In this document: positions 44,563-52,790 of the stretch, one piece after another
Position numbering within the stretch: position 1 is the first letter of the stretch
How the letters are laid out: every line of letters starts with the position of its first letter
Origin: Gemmatimonas sp.
Lineage (GTDB): Bacteria; Gemmatimonadota; Gemmatimonadetes; Gemmatimonadales; Gemmatimonadaceae
DNA: 64,000 bases
Direction: 5' to 3'
Assembly (NCBI GenBank): GCA_025361705.1
Contig: JANYJW010000052.1
Span: 1-64,000, forward strand
The notes under the pieces: model-generated
What the model was told of the DNA's origin: nothing
Seen by the model: only the letters and a program-made list of their open reading frames with translations
Databases searched by the model: none
Program-made: the position numbers and the translations under genes

Positions 44563-45516
44563 ATGGACGGACTGGCAGTACCTCTCAAGGGCTTTCGGGT
44601 CCTGACCGGCACGGCGAATCGGGCGCTCGCGGAAAGCATCGTGAAGCACCTGGACTGCGAACTCACCAGGGCGACTACCTCGCGGTTCGCCGACGGTGAG
44701 GTCTTTGCGCGCATTGACGAGAACGTGCGCGGCGCCGACGTCTACATCGTCCAGCCCACCAATCCGCCGGCCGAGAACATCATGGAGCTGCTGCTCCTGA
44801 TCGACGCGGCCCGACGCGCGTCGGCCGCACGGATCACCTGTGTGGTGCCTTACTTCGGCTACGCCCGTCAAGACCGCAAGGATCAGCCCCGCGTGGCCAT
44901 TGGCGCCAAGCTCATGGCCAACATGCTCACCGGAGCCGGCGCCGACCGACTGCTTGGCGTTGACTTCCACCAGCACGCGTTGCAGGGGTTCTTCGACATT
45001 CCCGTCGACCACCTGTATGCCGCCCCGGTGCTGACGGCCCACTATCGCCGGAAGAACCTCAAGGATCTCGTCGTCGTCGCGCCTGACGTCGGCTCGGCCA
45101 AGATGGCGCGCGGATTCGCCAAGCGCCTCGACGCCTCGCTCGCCATCATCGACAAGCGGCGCCCCGCGGCCAACGTGGCCGAGGTGGTGAACGTCGTGGG
45201 TGAAGTGGAAGGACGCGATTGCCTGCTGGCCGATGATATGATCGACACCGCGGGCACCGTCACGGAGTCCGCCAACGCGCTCAAGAAACTCGGGGCGCGC
45301 GACATTTACATCTGCGCCACGCACGCGCTGCTCAGCGGCCCCGCCGTCGAGCGGCTCCGCAATGCGCCGGTGAAGGAAGTGACGGTCACCGATACCATTG
45401 CCATTCCCGAGTCGCGGCACTTTCCGACGCTCAACGTGCTGTCCGTCGGCGAGCTGCTGGCCAAGGCGATTCGCAACACGCACGCCTACCAATCGGTGTC
45501 GTCGCTCTTTGAGTAG
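44563..45516 (+). CDS. prs: Ribose-phosphate pyrophosphokinase
   Basis: The ATG at 44563 gives 317 residues, the usual length. The enzyme makes PRPP from ribose 5-phosphate and ATP, feeding nucleotide, His and Trp synthesis. Motifs are TSRFADGEVFARIDENVRGADVY, YFGYARQDRKDQPR (ATP-binding flexible loop), VDFHQHALQGFFDIPVDHLYA and the PRPP-binding loop LLADDMIDTAGT. A longer reading frame upstream crosses the word repeat and tRNA region and is not coding. rplY and pth follow on the same strand. Confidence 0.97.
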   Translation: MDGLAVPLKGFRVLTGTANRALAESIVKHLDCELTRATTSRFADGEVFARIDENVRGADVYIVQPTNPPAENIMELLLLIDAARRASAARITCVVPYFGYARQDRKDQPRVAIGAKLMANMLTGAGADRLLGVDFHQHALQGFFDIPVDHLYAAPVLTAHYRRKNLKDLVVVAPDVGSAKMARGFAKRLDASLAIIDKRRPAANVAEVVNVVGEVEGRDCLLADDMIDTAGTVTESANALKKLGARDIYICATHALLSGPAVERLRNAPVKEVTVTDTIAIPESRHFPTLNVLSVGELLAKAIRNTHAYQSVSSLFE

Positions 45517-45529
45517 GAAATTGAAACAG

Positions 45530-45602
45530 CGGCGGCAGGCTGGACGCCATCAGCTACAGGTCGTCGGGCGCACAGCGTAAAGGCCACAACTTCTCTCGTT
45601 GT
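45530..45602. repeat. GGCTGGACGCCAT repeat member 3 and weak hairpin after prs
   Basis: GCTGGACGCCAT (45539-45550) recurs exactly at 48835-48846. CGCACAGCGTAAAGG is a further family word. The segment ends in ACAAC-TTCTCTC-GTTGT followed by TTTT (45586-45606), a short stem that may act as a weak prs terminator. Confidence 0.45.
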
Positions 45603-45708
45603 TTTGCAGGATGGCAGCACCCGGCTCATCGCCGGAATTGACGTGCGACGCCGGGCCGGACATTCCGGGAACCCCCGTAGCGCACATGAACTTCGCAAGG
45701 ATTTTTCC

Positions 45709-46416
45709 ATGGCCACTGCATCACTCGCCGCGACCAGCCGCGCCGACACCGGCAAGGGCGTCGCCCGCAAGCTCCGTTCCGCCGGCCGCATTCCCGGCGT
45801 CATCTACGGCCACGCACGCACGCCGCTCTCGCTCTCCATCGACACCCACGAGTTTGCGCTGCTGCTCGAAAAGGTGTCCTATCGCACGACCGTCTTTGAG
45901 CTCGCCATCGACGGCACCAAGGCCAACACGCTCATTCGCGAGATCCAGCGCCACCCGTACAAGAAGGAAGTGCTCCACGTCGACTTCCAGGAACTGGTGG
46001 CTGGCGAGAAGGTGACGGTCAGCGTTCCGCTGGCGTTCGTCGGCGCGTCGATTGGCGTCAAGGAAGGCGGCATCATCGACCAGATCATGCACGAGCTGTC
46101 CATCCGCGTTGACCCGATGCAGATCCCCAACCACATCGACGTCGACGTCACCGCACTGGCCATTGGCCGCTCGATCCACGTCGGCGATGTGACGGTGCCG
46201 GCCGGCATCGAAGTGCAGGACGACGAGGATGCGACCATCTGCACCTGCGCCGCGCCGAAGGAAGAGAAGGCGGCAGAGCCGGTGGAAGGCGCTCCGGTCA
46301 TTGCCGAGCCCGAAGTGCTTACCAAGGGCAAGAAGGATGAGGAAGGCGCCGAGGTGGCTGCCCCGAAGGCGGGCGCTCCCAAGGCGGTGGCTCCGAAGGC
46401 AGGCGCGAAGGCGTAG
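45709..46416 (+). CDS. rplY: 50S ribosomal protein L25 (general stress/CTC form)
   Basis: The ATG at 45709, with AAGGA seven bases upstream, gives 235 residues. The N-terminal L25 domain (about 1-95: RADTGKGVARKLRSAGRIPGVIYG, RHPYKKEVLHVDFQEL) binds 5S rRNA. The second CTC-type beta domain (about 96-185) makes it the long form. The tail is rich in Ala, Pro and Lys (APKAGAPKAVAPKAGAKA), a variable feature of this form. It lies between prs and pth, an order common in many bacteria. Confidence 0.95.
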   Translation: MATASLAATSRADTGKGVARKLRSAGRIPGVIYGHARTPLSLSIDTHEFALLLEKVSYRTTVFELAIDGTKANTLIREIQRHPYKKEVLHVDFQELVAGEKVTVSVPLAFVGASIGVKEGGIIDQIMHELSIRVDPMQIPNHIDVDVTALAIGRSIHVGDVTVPAGIEVQDDEDATICTCAAPKEEKAAEPVEGAPVIAEPEVLTKGKKDEEGAEVAAPKAGAPKAVAPKAGAKA

Positions 46417-46430
46417 GCAGCTTCCGCACC

Positions 46431-47087
46431 GTGAAGCTCGTCGTCGGCCTCGGCAATCCGGGCCCCGAATACGAGACTACGCGTCACAACGTCGGCTGGT
46501 GGGTCATTGACCACTTGGCCGACGTTTGGCGTTTTCCTCTGTGGCGCGCACGGCCGAATGCGTGCGCCGCGGACGGCCCCGTGGCGGGCCTTCGCACGCG
46601 CCTGCTCAAGCCGCTCACGTTCATGAACCTCAGCGGCGATGCGCTGGCGCCGTATGTGCACCGCCCGTTCTGGGCCGTCGGCAACGACCTGTTGGTCGTG
46701 GTCGATGACGTCGCGCTTCCCATCGGCGCATTTCGATTTCGCGCCCGGGGCTCGGCCGGCGGCCACAACGGCCTGCGGAGCATCGAGGAGGCACTGAGCA
46801 CACAGGACTATGCCCGGCTCCGCATCGGCGTGGGACAGGCCGCGCCGGTGCCCGGCGCGGTGCTCCGGGATTTTGTCCTTGGCGAGTTCACCGAGGATGA
46901 ACGCACCGTGGTGCGCACGTTGCTGCCGACGCTCACCGCCGGCATCACGACCTGGATCGGTGAGGGGATAGCCCCCGCGATGAATCGATACCCGGGGAAG
47001 ATCGTGGGGCCGCCGGGGGACAGCGGCGAGGCGGCGCCGTCAGAAGGCACGGACGAGCCGCAGCAGTCAGGTGAAGCGGCGAACTGA
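46431..47087 (+). CDS. pth: Peptidyl-tRNA hydrolase
   Basis: The 218-residue enzyme recycles peptidyl-tRNA released from ribosomes. GLGNPGPEYETTRHNVGWWV holds the catalytic His and conserved Asn. KPLTFMNLSG, VVVDDVALPIGAFRFRARGSAGGHNGLRSI and RLRIGVG are further family motifs. It starts with GTG, 14 bases after rplY. About 25 extra C-terminal residues (GEAAPSEGTDEPQQSGEAAN) extend past the normal end and look disordered. It converges on the four-helix-bundle gene. Confidence 0.96.
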   Translation: MKLVVGLGNPGPEYETTRHNVGWWVIDHLADVWRFPLWRARPNACAADGPVAGLRTRLLKPLTFMNLSGDALAPYVHRPFWAVGNDLLVVVDDVALPIGAFRFRARGSAGGHNGLRSIEEALSTQDYARLRIGVGQAAPVPGAVLRDFVLGEFTEDERTVVRTLLPTLTAGITTWIGEGIAPAMNRYPGKIVGPPGDSGEAAPSEGTDEPQQSGEAAN

Positions 47088-47127
47088 GGCCGTGAGCTGA
47101 ACGCTGCACGCCTTACGCCGTCCGCTT
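47088..47127. repeat. Left inverted repeat of the four-helix-bundle cassette (member 4)
   Basis: These 40 bases match the reverse complement of 47619-47658 at 32 of 40 positions by my hand alignment. Shared blocks include GTGAGC, ACGCTG, TACGCCG and CCGCTT. The repeat starts at the end of pth and supplies the stop codon and last few codons of the four-helix-bundle gene on the minus strand. Confidence 0.75.
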
Positions 47128-47526
47128 GGATTCCGGGGAGCGCCGGCGTTCCAGTGACTTCGCTGATGTCAGGTCTGATCTGACGCGGCGATCGAGGCCA
47201 CCGAGCATTTGGCGCACCTGGATGGCCCGCGCCTCGAGCCTCGCATATTGCACGGTGCTGAGCGCCCCGAGGTCGCGCGCAAGCAGCAAGTGGTACGCCA
47301 CCTCAAGCGCCGACGCACCCGCCAGCTGGAGGAAGCGCGCGAATTCCTCCTGCGAGGCGTGCGCGCACCCCTCCACGATGTTCGCCGGGATCGACGCGGC
47401 GGCACGGCGCAGCTGCGACACGAGCCCTGGATAGCTGCGGTCCGGAAGTCTGGCGGTCCCCCGGTATACCTCGAGAACCAGCTCGTGCGCCTTGGACCAG
47501 ACCGCGAGTTTCTTGAAGTCCTGCAT
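47113..47526 (-). CDS. Four-helix-bundle protein (23S rRNA intervening-sequence type)
   Basis: The ATG at 47526 begins MQDFKKLAVWSKAHELVLEVY, and the 137-residue product has the full S23/IVP signature: FKKLAVW, GLVSQLRRAAASIPANIVEGC, SQEEFARFLQLAGASALEVAYHLLLARDLG. Members are small helical proteins first found in intervening sequences inside 23S rRNA genes and related to the Avd protein of diversity-generating retroelements. Their function is not established. Here the gene stands alone between pth and ychF, inside a pair of 40-bp imperfect inverted repeats, one of which overlaps its 3' end. Confidence 0.9.
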   Translation of the reverse strand: MQDFKKLAVWSKAHELVLEVYRGTARLPDRSYPGLVSQLRRAAASIPANIVEGCAHASQEEFARFLQLAGASALEVAYHLLLARDLGALSTVQYARLEARAIQVRQMLGGLDRRVRSDLTSAKSLERRRSPESKRTA

Positions 47527-47618
47527 CGCCCCTCCCGATGCGCAGGAAGCTCGCACGAGTGCGGCGCATGGCATCACCAGACGATTGCGACCAGTTACCT
47601 TTCAACGCACTGAGGGAA

Positions 47619-47671
47619 AGCGGTCGGCGTACAGCGTACAGCGTACGGCTCACAGCTGCAGTTCTGTTCCC
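47619..47671. repeat. Right inverted repeat of the four-helix-bundle cassette (member 5)
   Basis: CGTACAGCGTACAGCGTACGG and flanks (47619-47658) form the partner of the left repeat, 93 bases before the start codon of the four-helix-bundle gene. The adjoining CTGCAGTTCTGTTCCC (47656-47671) is repeated in inverted form just after ychF at 48811 (GGGAACAGAAC). Confidence 0.75.
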
Positions 47672-47709
47672 AGCAGCTCCACGCCACCATACGCCCCGTC
47701 CAGACCCCC

Positions 47710-48810
47710 ATGCTCTCCCTCGGCATCGTTGGCCTCCCCAACGTCGGCAAGTCGTCGCTGTTCAACGCCATCACCTCGGCCAAGGCCGAGGCGGCCAACT
47801 ACCCGTTCTGCACCATCGACCCGAACATCGGCGTGGTGAGCGTGCCCGATCCGCGGCTCGACGCGCTTGCGGATGTGGTGAAGCCCATCCGCACACTCCC
47901 CGCCGCGGTGCAGTTCGTCGACATTGCCGGCCTCGTGCGCGGCGCGTCCAAGGGCGAGGGACGCGGCAACGCATTCTTGTCGAACATCCGCGAGACCGAC
48001 GCCATCGTGCACGTGGTGCGCTGCTTCGACGACCACGAGGTGACGCACGTCGACGGCGCCATTGACCCGGTGCGCGACCGCGAGACCATCGAGTTCGAAT
48101 TGGCGCTCGCCGATCTGGGCTCGGTGGAGAAGCGCCTCGACAAAGCCCGGCGTACTGCCAAGACGGGCGACAAGACGGCTGCCCTCGAGGCCGCCGCGCT
48201 CGAAAAGGCCATGACGCCGCTGTCCGAGGGCCGCGCGCTGTGGCACGTGGCGCTCACGCCCGAGGAACGCGCCTGGCTGCTGCCGCTGCAGCTGCTCACG
48301 CTCAAGCCCATCCTCTACGCCGCCAACGTCACCGACGCGGAGCTGAGCGGCGCCGAAGGCCCGCATGTCACCGCCCTGCGGGCCGCCATCGAGAAGGATC
48401 ACGAACCGGCGGAGGTCGTGACCTTTTCGGCCAAGATCGAGGCGGAGTTGTCGGAGCTGCCGGCCGAGGAGCGCGCCGAGTTCCTGTCGCACCTCGGCAT
48501 CGAATCGGCGGGCCTCGACCGCCTGATCCGCGGCGGCTATCACCTGCTCGGCCTGCAGACCTACTTCACGGCCGGCGAGAAGGAAGTGCGCGCGTGGACG
48601 ATCCACCGCGGCGACACGGCGCCGCAGGCAGCGGGCGTCATCCACTCGGACTTCGAACGCGGCTTCATCCGCGCCGAGACGGCGAGCTACGACGATTTCA
48701 TCGGGTGCGGCGGATGGAAGGGCGCCCGCGATGCCGGCGCGGTGCGCAGCGAGGGCAAGGACTACACCGTGAACGACGGTGACGTGCTGCTGTTCCGGTT
48801 CAACGTGTAG
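47710..48810 (+). CDS. ychF: Redox-regulated ATPase YchF (Obg-family)
   Basis: The 366-residue protein begins MLSLGIVGLPNVGKSSLFNAITSAKAEAANYPFCTIDPNIGVV, the diagnostic YchF G1 region. VQFVDIAGLVRGASKGEGRGNAFLSNIRETDAIVHVVRCF follows, and the C-terminal TGS domain (about 280-363) includes GLQTYFTAGEKEVRAWTIHRGDTAPQAAGVIHSDFERGFIRAE. YchF prefers ATP over GTP, binds ribosomes and is linked to stress responses. The gene is bracketed by inverted GGGAACAGAAC copies of the local repeat family. Confidence 0.97.
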   Translation: MLSLGIVGLPNVGKSSLFNAITSAKAEAANYPFCTIDPNIGVVSVPDPRLDALADVVKPIRTLPAAVQFVDIAGLVRGASKGEGRGNAFLSNIRETDAIVHVVRCFDDHEVTHVDGAIDPVRDRETIEFELALADLGSVEKRLDKARRTAKTGDKTAALEAAALEKAMTPLSEGRALWHVALTPEERAWLLPLQLLTLKPILYAANVTDAELSGAEGPHVTALRAAIEKDHEPAEVVTFSAKIEAELSELPAEERAEFLSHLGIESAGLDRLIRGGYHLLGLQTYFTAGEKEVRAWTIHRGDTAPQAAGVIHSDFERGFIRAETASYDDFIGCGGWKGARDAGAVRSEGKDYTVNDGDVLLFRFNV

Positions 48811-48915
48811 GGGAACAGAACCTGCACGCCATGCGCTGGACGCCATAGGCTGGACGACGTCCAGCCGCCAGCCTGCAGCCTGCAGGCTGCAGCGTAGCGC
48901 TTGCCGCTGCCGTAC
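48811..48915. repeat. GCTGGACGCC repeat cluster with hairpin (member 6)
   Basis: GGGAACAGAACCTGCACGCC is followed by GCTGGACGCCAT and a perfect hairpin, GGCTGGAC-GAC-GTCCAGCC (48848-48866). A run of CAGCCTGCAG words and GCTGCCGTACGCGCC complete it. It fills most of the 140-base convergent spacer between ychF and the CheW-CZB gene. The hairpin could terminate both. Confidence 0.65.
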
Positions 48916-48950
48916 GCGCCACTATCTCGCCGCCCGGCACGGCCCCCAGG

Positions 48951-49793
48951 CTATGCCGCCGCCGAGTAGTCCTGCGACAGCACCTCCAGGTCGAGCACCA
49001 CCACCACGGTGTCCTCGCGCTGCGTGCGTGCCGTGCCGACAATGGCGCCGTCGGTGCTGCCAAAGTCGAGCGGCAGCGCCGCGAGCGTGTCGGGCTTCAG
49101 CTTGTCGATGCCCTCGACCTCGTCCACGACCAGCCCCACCGACCGGTCGCGCACCTTGCTGATGACGGCGATCTCGCGTGACGACGTCAGCATGAGGTTG
49201 CGCGCGCCCTCAAAGAGGCTCACCAGACGAGGCAAGCTCGTCGCGCGCATCTGCGCCACCGTGTCCACCGCCGCTGCATGGCGGCCGTGCCGCATGTGTT
49301 CGGCGACGGTCGCCCCGGTGGCGTGCACCTCGGCGTGCGGCTCCGCGAACTGCCGCAGATACCACTCGAGCTCGAGCGTCGGGGCCTTGTAGGCGTCGTA
49401 CCACTTGCCAAATGCGCAGCCGTGTGGGTCGAGCGTGCGCGTGAAGTCGCGCCGCTCGCGCACCGACGCCTCGAGGTCGTCCACCCAGTCGTGGTGGTCC
49501 TGTTCGCGCGCCCGCAGCAGGTCGACCACCGCCTGCTGCTCCGCATGCACCGACTGAAGCCCGAGGCGCGTGCGCATGTCGACGACGATGCCCACCTGGC
49601 CGCGCATGGATGCGATGCCGCGCACGCACGGCGGCGCGTGAGGCACGTGGTGCGCGGCAGGAGCGCGCACCATTTCGAGGATGGAACCACTGGGCAGCGC
49701 CAAGTGCTGATCGCCGACGCGCACGAGCACCCAGAGCGCGTCCGAGGCCAGCGCGTCCGTCAGCGCCGGATGAATTGCAAGGATGGAGTCCAT
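48951..49793 (-). CDS. CheW domain protein with inserted CZB zinc-binding domain
   Basis: From the ATG at 49793 the product has 280 residues. Residues about 18-85 are the first half of a CheW fold (WVLVRVGDQHLALPSGSILEMVRAP, VRGIASMRGQVGIVVDMRTRLGL). Residues about 88-200 are a CZB domain with candidate zinc ligands His100/101, Cys126 in GCAFGKWY, His153 and His157. Residues about 204-272 complete CheW (REIAVISKVRDRSVGLVVDEVEGIDKL). CZB domains bind zinc and can sense oxidants such as hypochlorite. No other chemotaxis gene is near. It follows the lasso exporter by 52 bases on the same strand. Confidence 0.85.
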   Translation of the reverse strand: MDSILAIHPALTDALASDALWVLVRVGDQHLALPSGSILEMVRAPAAHHVPHAPPCVRGIASMRGQVGIVVDMRTRLGLQSVHAEQQAVVDLLRAREQDHHDWVDDLEASVRERRDFTRTLDPHGCAFGKWYDAYKAPTLELEWYLRQFAEPHAEVHATGATVAEHMRHGRHAAAVDTVAQMRATSLPRLVSLFEGARNLMLTSSREIAVISKVRDRSVGLVVDEVEGIDKLKPDTLAALPLDFGSTDGAIVGTARTQREDTVVVVLDLEVLSQDYSAAA

Positions 49794-49845
49794 ATCCCAA
49801 GCATCGGCCGCAGATCGTACACGCTGAACACCGCGCCCCAACCGC

Positions 49846-51612
49846 CTAGCCCTCGCTGCTGTCCAGCGCGATCACATGGTCGGCCGCGTTGCGTACCGCA
49901 TCGCGGTGCGTGCAGAAGACCACCGTGCACGTCCCCGACAACCCGCGCACGGTGTCCAACACGCGGTGTTCCGTGTCGGCATCGAGGGCGCTCGTCGCCT
50001 CGTCAAGCACCAACAGGTCGGGCGCGCGCAACAGCGCCCGCGCGAGGGCGATGCGCTGCCGCTCACCGCCACTCAGCATCACACCGCGATCGCCCACCGC
50101 CGCGTCGAGTCCACGCGGCAGGCGCGCCACGAAATCGCACGCCGCCGCCTCGAGCGCAGTCCACAGGTCGCCGTCCGTCGCGCCTGGCCGCGCAAAGCAG
50201 AGGTTGTCGCGAATGGTGCCGTGCATGAGCATCGGATCCTGCGCGAGGTACCCCACCCGCTCGCGCCACCGCGCGCCATCAAGCGCCGCCAAGGGCCGCC
50301 CATCCACCAATACGGCCCCGCATTCCGGATGCAGCAGCCCCAGCAGCACGTCGGCCAGTGTGGTCTTCCCTGCCCCCGACGCCCCCACCACGACGGTGAA
50401 CGCGCCGGCGGCGAAGTGCGCAACGGCGCCCGCCAATGCAGGTTCGGCGGCGCCCGGATATCGCACGGTGACGTCGTGCAGCTCGATGGCTGGGGCGTGC
50501 GCCGCGTGCGCCGCGGGAGCCGCAGCCGACGTGCCGCGCGGGCCGTGACTGCCGTCACCCGCGCTTGGGTGGTTCAAATTGACCTGCGCATCGCGCGCTG
50601 CTTCGCACCGGGCCAGCAGCGCCGTCACCGAATCCCACGAGGCCAGCGCCTGCGACAGCGCGCTCGCCAGTGACTGCAATTCCGCGGCGCGCGGTACGAG
50701 TCGCGCGTACACAAGCAGGAGCAGCAGCAAGGTGGCCGGCGCCAGATGCCAGCGCGTGACGCCGGCCTCGACGAACAGGGCCAGCATCACCACGCCCAGC
50801 ACGGCCAGCGCGAAACTCACCCACGCACGGCGACGCGCGTACTGCTGCGTCAACGCCGACCACGTGCGCGTGTCGCTCTCCACCGCCGCCACCGCGCGCA
50901 CCTCGGCGCCATGCGCGTGGATCATCTTCATGCCGTTCAACAGTTCACCGATGCGCGCAAACAGCCCGCTGCTCGCACCCAGCAGCTGCTCGCCATCCGC
51001 GCGCCCCGGCGCGCGCAGTGCGCGCGCGGCCACCAGCAGCACGCCACCCGCGAGCACCACCGCCACCGTGAGGACGGGCGACACGACCACGGCCACCAGC
51101 GACGCCGCGAGCACCACCGCGGCCAGCGAGACCGCCTGCAGCAGCATCAACAGGGCACTGTGCACGTCGTCCACCTGTGGGCCGATGGCATGCAAGAGCG
51201 CCGCTGGACGTTCGCCGGCAAACCGAGCCCACGGCATCCGCACGACGGCCTCGAACAGCCGTTCGCGCAATCGGCCCACCACGGCGGCCTCGAGACGCGC
51301 GTCCCACCAGGCAAGCAGCATCTGCAGTCCGGCGCGGGCCGAAATCACCGCGACGACCAGCGCGAGCATGCCCGGCAGGTTCGGCGTGACGCCGAGCGCG
51401 CGCAGAACACCATCCAACGCCACCGCCATGCGGTCGGGCGCGCCGTCGCCCACCGAAACGCCGACCAGCCCGAGCACCGGAACCAGCAACAGCAATCCCG
51501 CGCCTTCGGAGAGCATCAGCGCCAGCGATGCGACGGCGACCACCCGCATGGGAGTGCGATGCTCGCGCCACAGAAACCGGGCAAACGCGCCGAGGCCCTT
51601 CAAGCGCGCCAT
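49846..51612 (-). CDS. Lasso peptide exporter, ABC transporter (protein D)
   Basis: The 588-residue protein fuses a membrane domain (about 25-330, four to six helices, SLALMLSEGAGLLLLVPVLGLV) to an ABC ATPase: Walker A GASGAGKTT (410-418), signature LSGGERQ (513-519) and Walker B with DEAT (537-540). Such half-transporters export finished lasso peptides and give self-immunity. The ATG at 51612 overlaps the nucleotidyltransferase gene by 13 bases; the ribosome-binding site is weak, so translation may be coupled. Generic ABC multidrug exporters look similar, and the assignment rests on context. Confidence 0.88.
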   Translation of the reverse strand: MARLKGLGAFARFLWREHRTPMRVVAVASLALMLSEGAGLLLLVPVLGLVGVSVGDGAPDRMAVALDGVLRALGVTPNLPGMLALVVAVISARAGLQMLLAWWDARLEAAVVGRLRERLFEAVVRMPWARFAGERPAALLHAIGPQVDDVHSALLMLLQAVSLAAVVLAASLVAVVVSPVLTVAVVLAGGVLLVAARALRAPGRADGEQLLGASSGLFARIGELLNGMKMIHAHGAEVRAVAAVESDTRTWSALTQQYARRRAWVSFALAVLGVVMLALFVEAGVTRWHLAPATLLLLLLVYARLVPRAAELQSLASALSQALASWDSVTALLARCEAARDAQVNLNHPSAGDGSHGPRGTSAAAPAAHAAHAPAIELHDVTVRYPGAAEPALAGAVAHFAAGAFTVVVGASGAGKTTLADVLLGLLHPECGAVLVDGRPLAALDGARWRERVGYLAQDPMLMHGTIRDNLCFARPGATDGDLWTALEAAACDFVARLPRGLDAAVGDRGVMLSGGERQRIALARALLRAPDLLVLDEATSALDADTEHRVLDTVRGLSGTCTVVFCTHRDAVRNAADHVIALDSSEG

Positions 51613-52751
51613 CCCAACGCGCGTCCGATGACGCGCAGGGCGCGCACAGGGTATGCCACCGGCAGCAGCAGGTCGGGCAGCCGCGCCACATTGCGCTCCT
51701 GCGGCGTTGGCAACGTGACCGCCAGCACGAGGTATCGCGCCTGCGCCCAGCCTCGCGCAAGCCATTGCAGGTCGTAGCGTGGCGTCGACTCCGTGCCGAC
51801 ATCGGGCGCATCGGGCTGCTGCGTCAACCGTGCGCACACCGCGTGCGCGAGGCGCACCGCCCGTGCATCAGCGAGGGCGGCTTGCTGCAGCGCGCTCGGC
51901 ACCGTCTCGAGCGCCAGCAGCTCGCGCGCCACCAGCAGCGCATAGTGGGCCGCGCGACGCACCCGCCACGCGTCGGCGCGCTGGGCAAACGTATCCCATT
52001 CGAAACTCGGGCGGGTGACGGTGGCCACGAAGTCCACCACCCAAAGCAGCGACGTCCACGCGTGCTTCACGCCATGCAGGGCCAGCAGCACCGCGAGATC
52101 TTCGGGCGCAGGCACCAGCACGGTGCCACCGCCCAGGGCGCACGGGCGGGCGCGCGAGACAATGGTTGCCGGATCCTGCGGCCCGCCGTAGCGCGGCGCC
52201 TGGCAGCGCCAATGCAGCTCCACGGGCCAGTGGTCGCCGCGCACGAGTTGTGTGACGCCCTCCCATCGCGAATAGACATGCTCCTCTCGCGCTGAATACC
52301 CGTACGCCGACACGTAGCCCGCGGCGCGCAGCGCCGCGACCGCGCGGTCGCGATCGGCCTCCGCAATCAGCAGATCGAGATCGGTGAAGCGCCGCGCCCC
52401 CACATCGCCGTGCACATCCGCCGCCAGCGCCGGACCTTTGTAGGCGACCATGGGCACGTGCGCATCGCCGAGCACCTGACTGAGGGCCACGAGTTGTCGC
52501 GCGCCCGACAACGCGGCCACCGCCACGCTGCGTACCGCATCGGCGAGGACCGTGCGAACATCAGAGGGAACGTCCGCAGCCGGCAACGCGCGGGCCACCC
52601 ACCAGCCGACGTCGTGCGCCATGGCAAACCGCGCGACCGCCGCCCAGTCGCCCACGCGCGCAGCGGCGGCGTGTTGCACGCGCACCGCGTCCGCATCGCG
52701 CCGCAGGGCCGCACGCACGAAGTCCATGTCAGGTCGAAGCAAGGCCGTCAC
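51600..52751 (-). CDS. Lasso cluster nucleotidyltransferase family protein (N)
   Basis: The 383-residue protein belongs to the nucleotidyltransferase family found with lasso and other RiPP clusters. VPMVAYKGPALAADVHGDVGARRFTDLDLLI carries the DLDLL acidic motif of the fold. HWPVELHWRC and PAPEDLAVLLALHGVKHAW are further family marks. The initiator appears to be GTG at 52751. In Bacillus pseudomycoidin synthesis a related protein (PsmN) was reported to attach hexose units to a lasso peptide phosphorylated by the cluster kinase. A similar tailoring role is inferred here. It is 39 bases after the kinase gene. Confidence 0.85.
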   Translation of the reverse strand: MTALLRPDMDFVRAALRRDADAVRVQHAAAARVGDWAAVARFAMAHDVGWWVARALPAADVPSDVRTVLADAVRSVAVAALSGARQLVALSQVLGDAHVPMVAYKGPALAADVHGDVGARRFTDLDLLIAEADRDRAVAALRAAGYVSAYGYSAREEHVYSRWEGVTQLVRGDHWPVELHWRCQAPRYGGPQDPATIVSRARPCALGGGTVLVPAPEDLAVLLALHGVKHAWTSLLWVVDFVATVTRPSFEWDTFAQRADAWRVRRAAHYALLVARELLALETVPSALQQAALADARAVRLAHAVCARLTQQPDAPDVGTESTPRYDLQWLARGWAQARYLVLAVTLPTPQERNVARLPDLLLPVAYPVRALRVIGRALGWRA

Positions 52752-52790
52752 ACAGCAAAGATGTCGCCGAAACGCGCCGGGCGGTACAAC

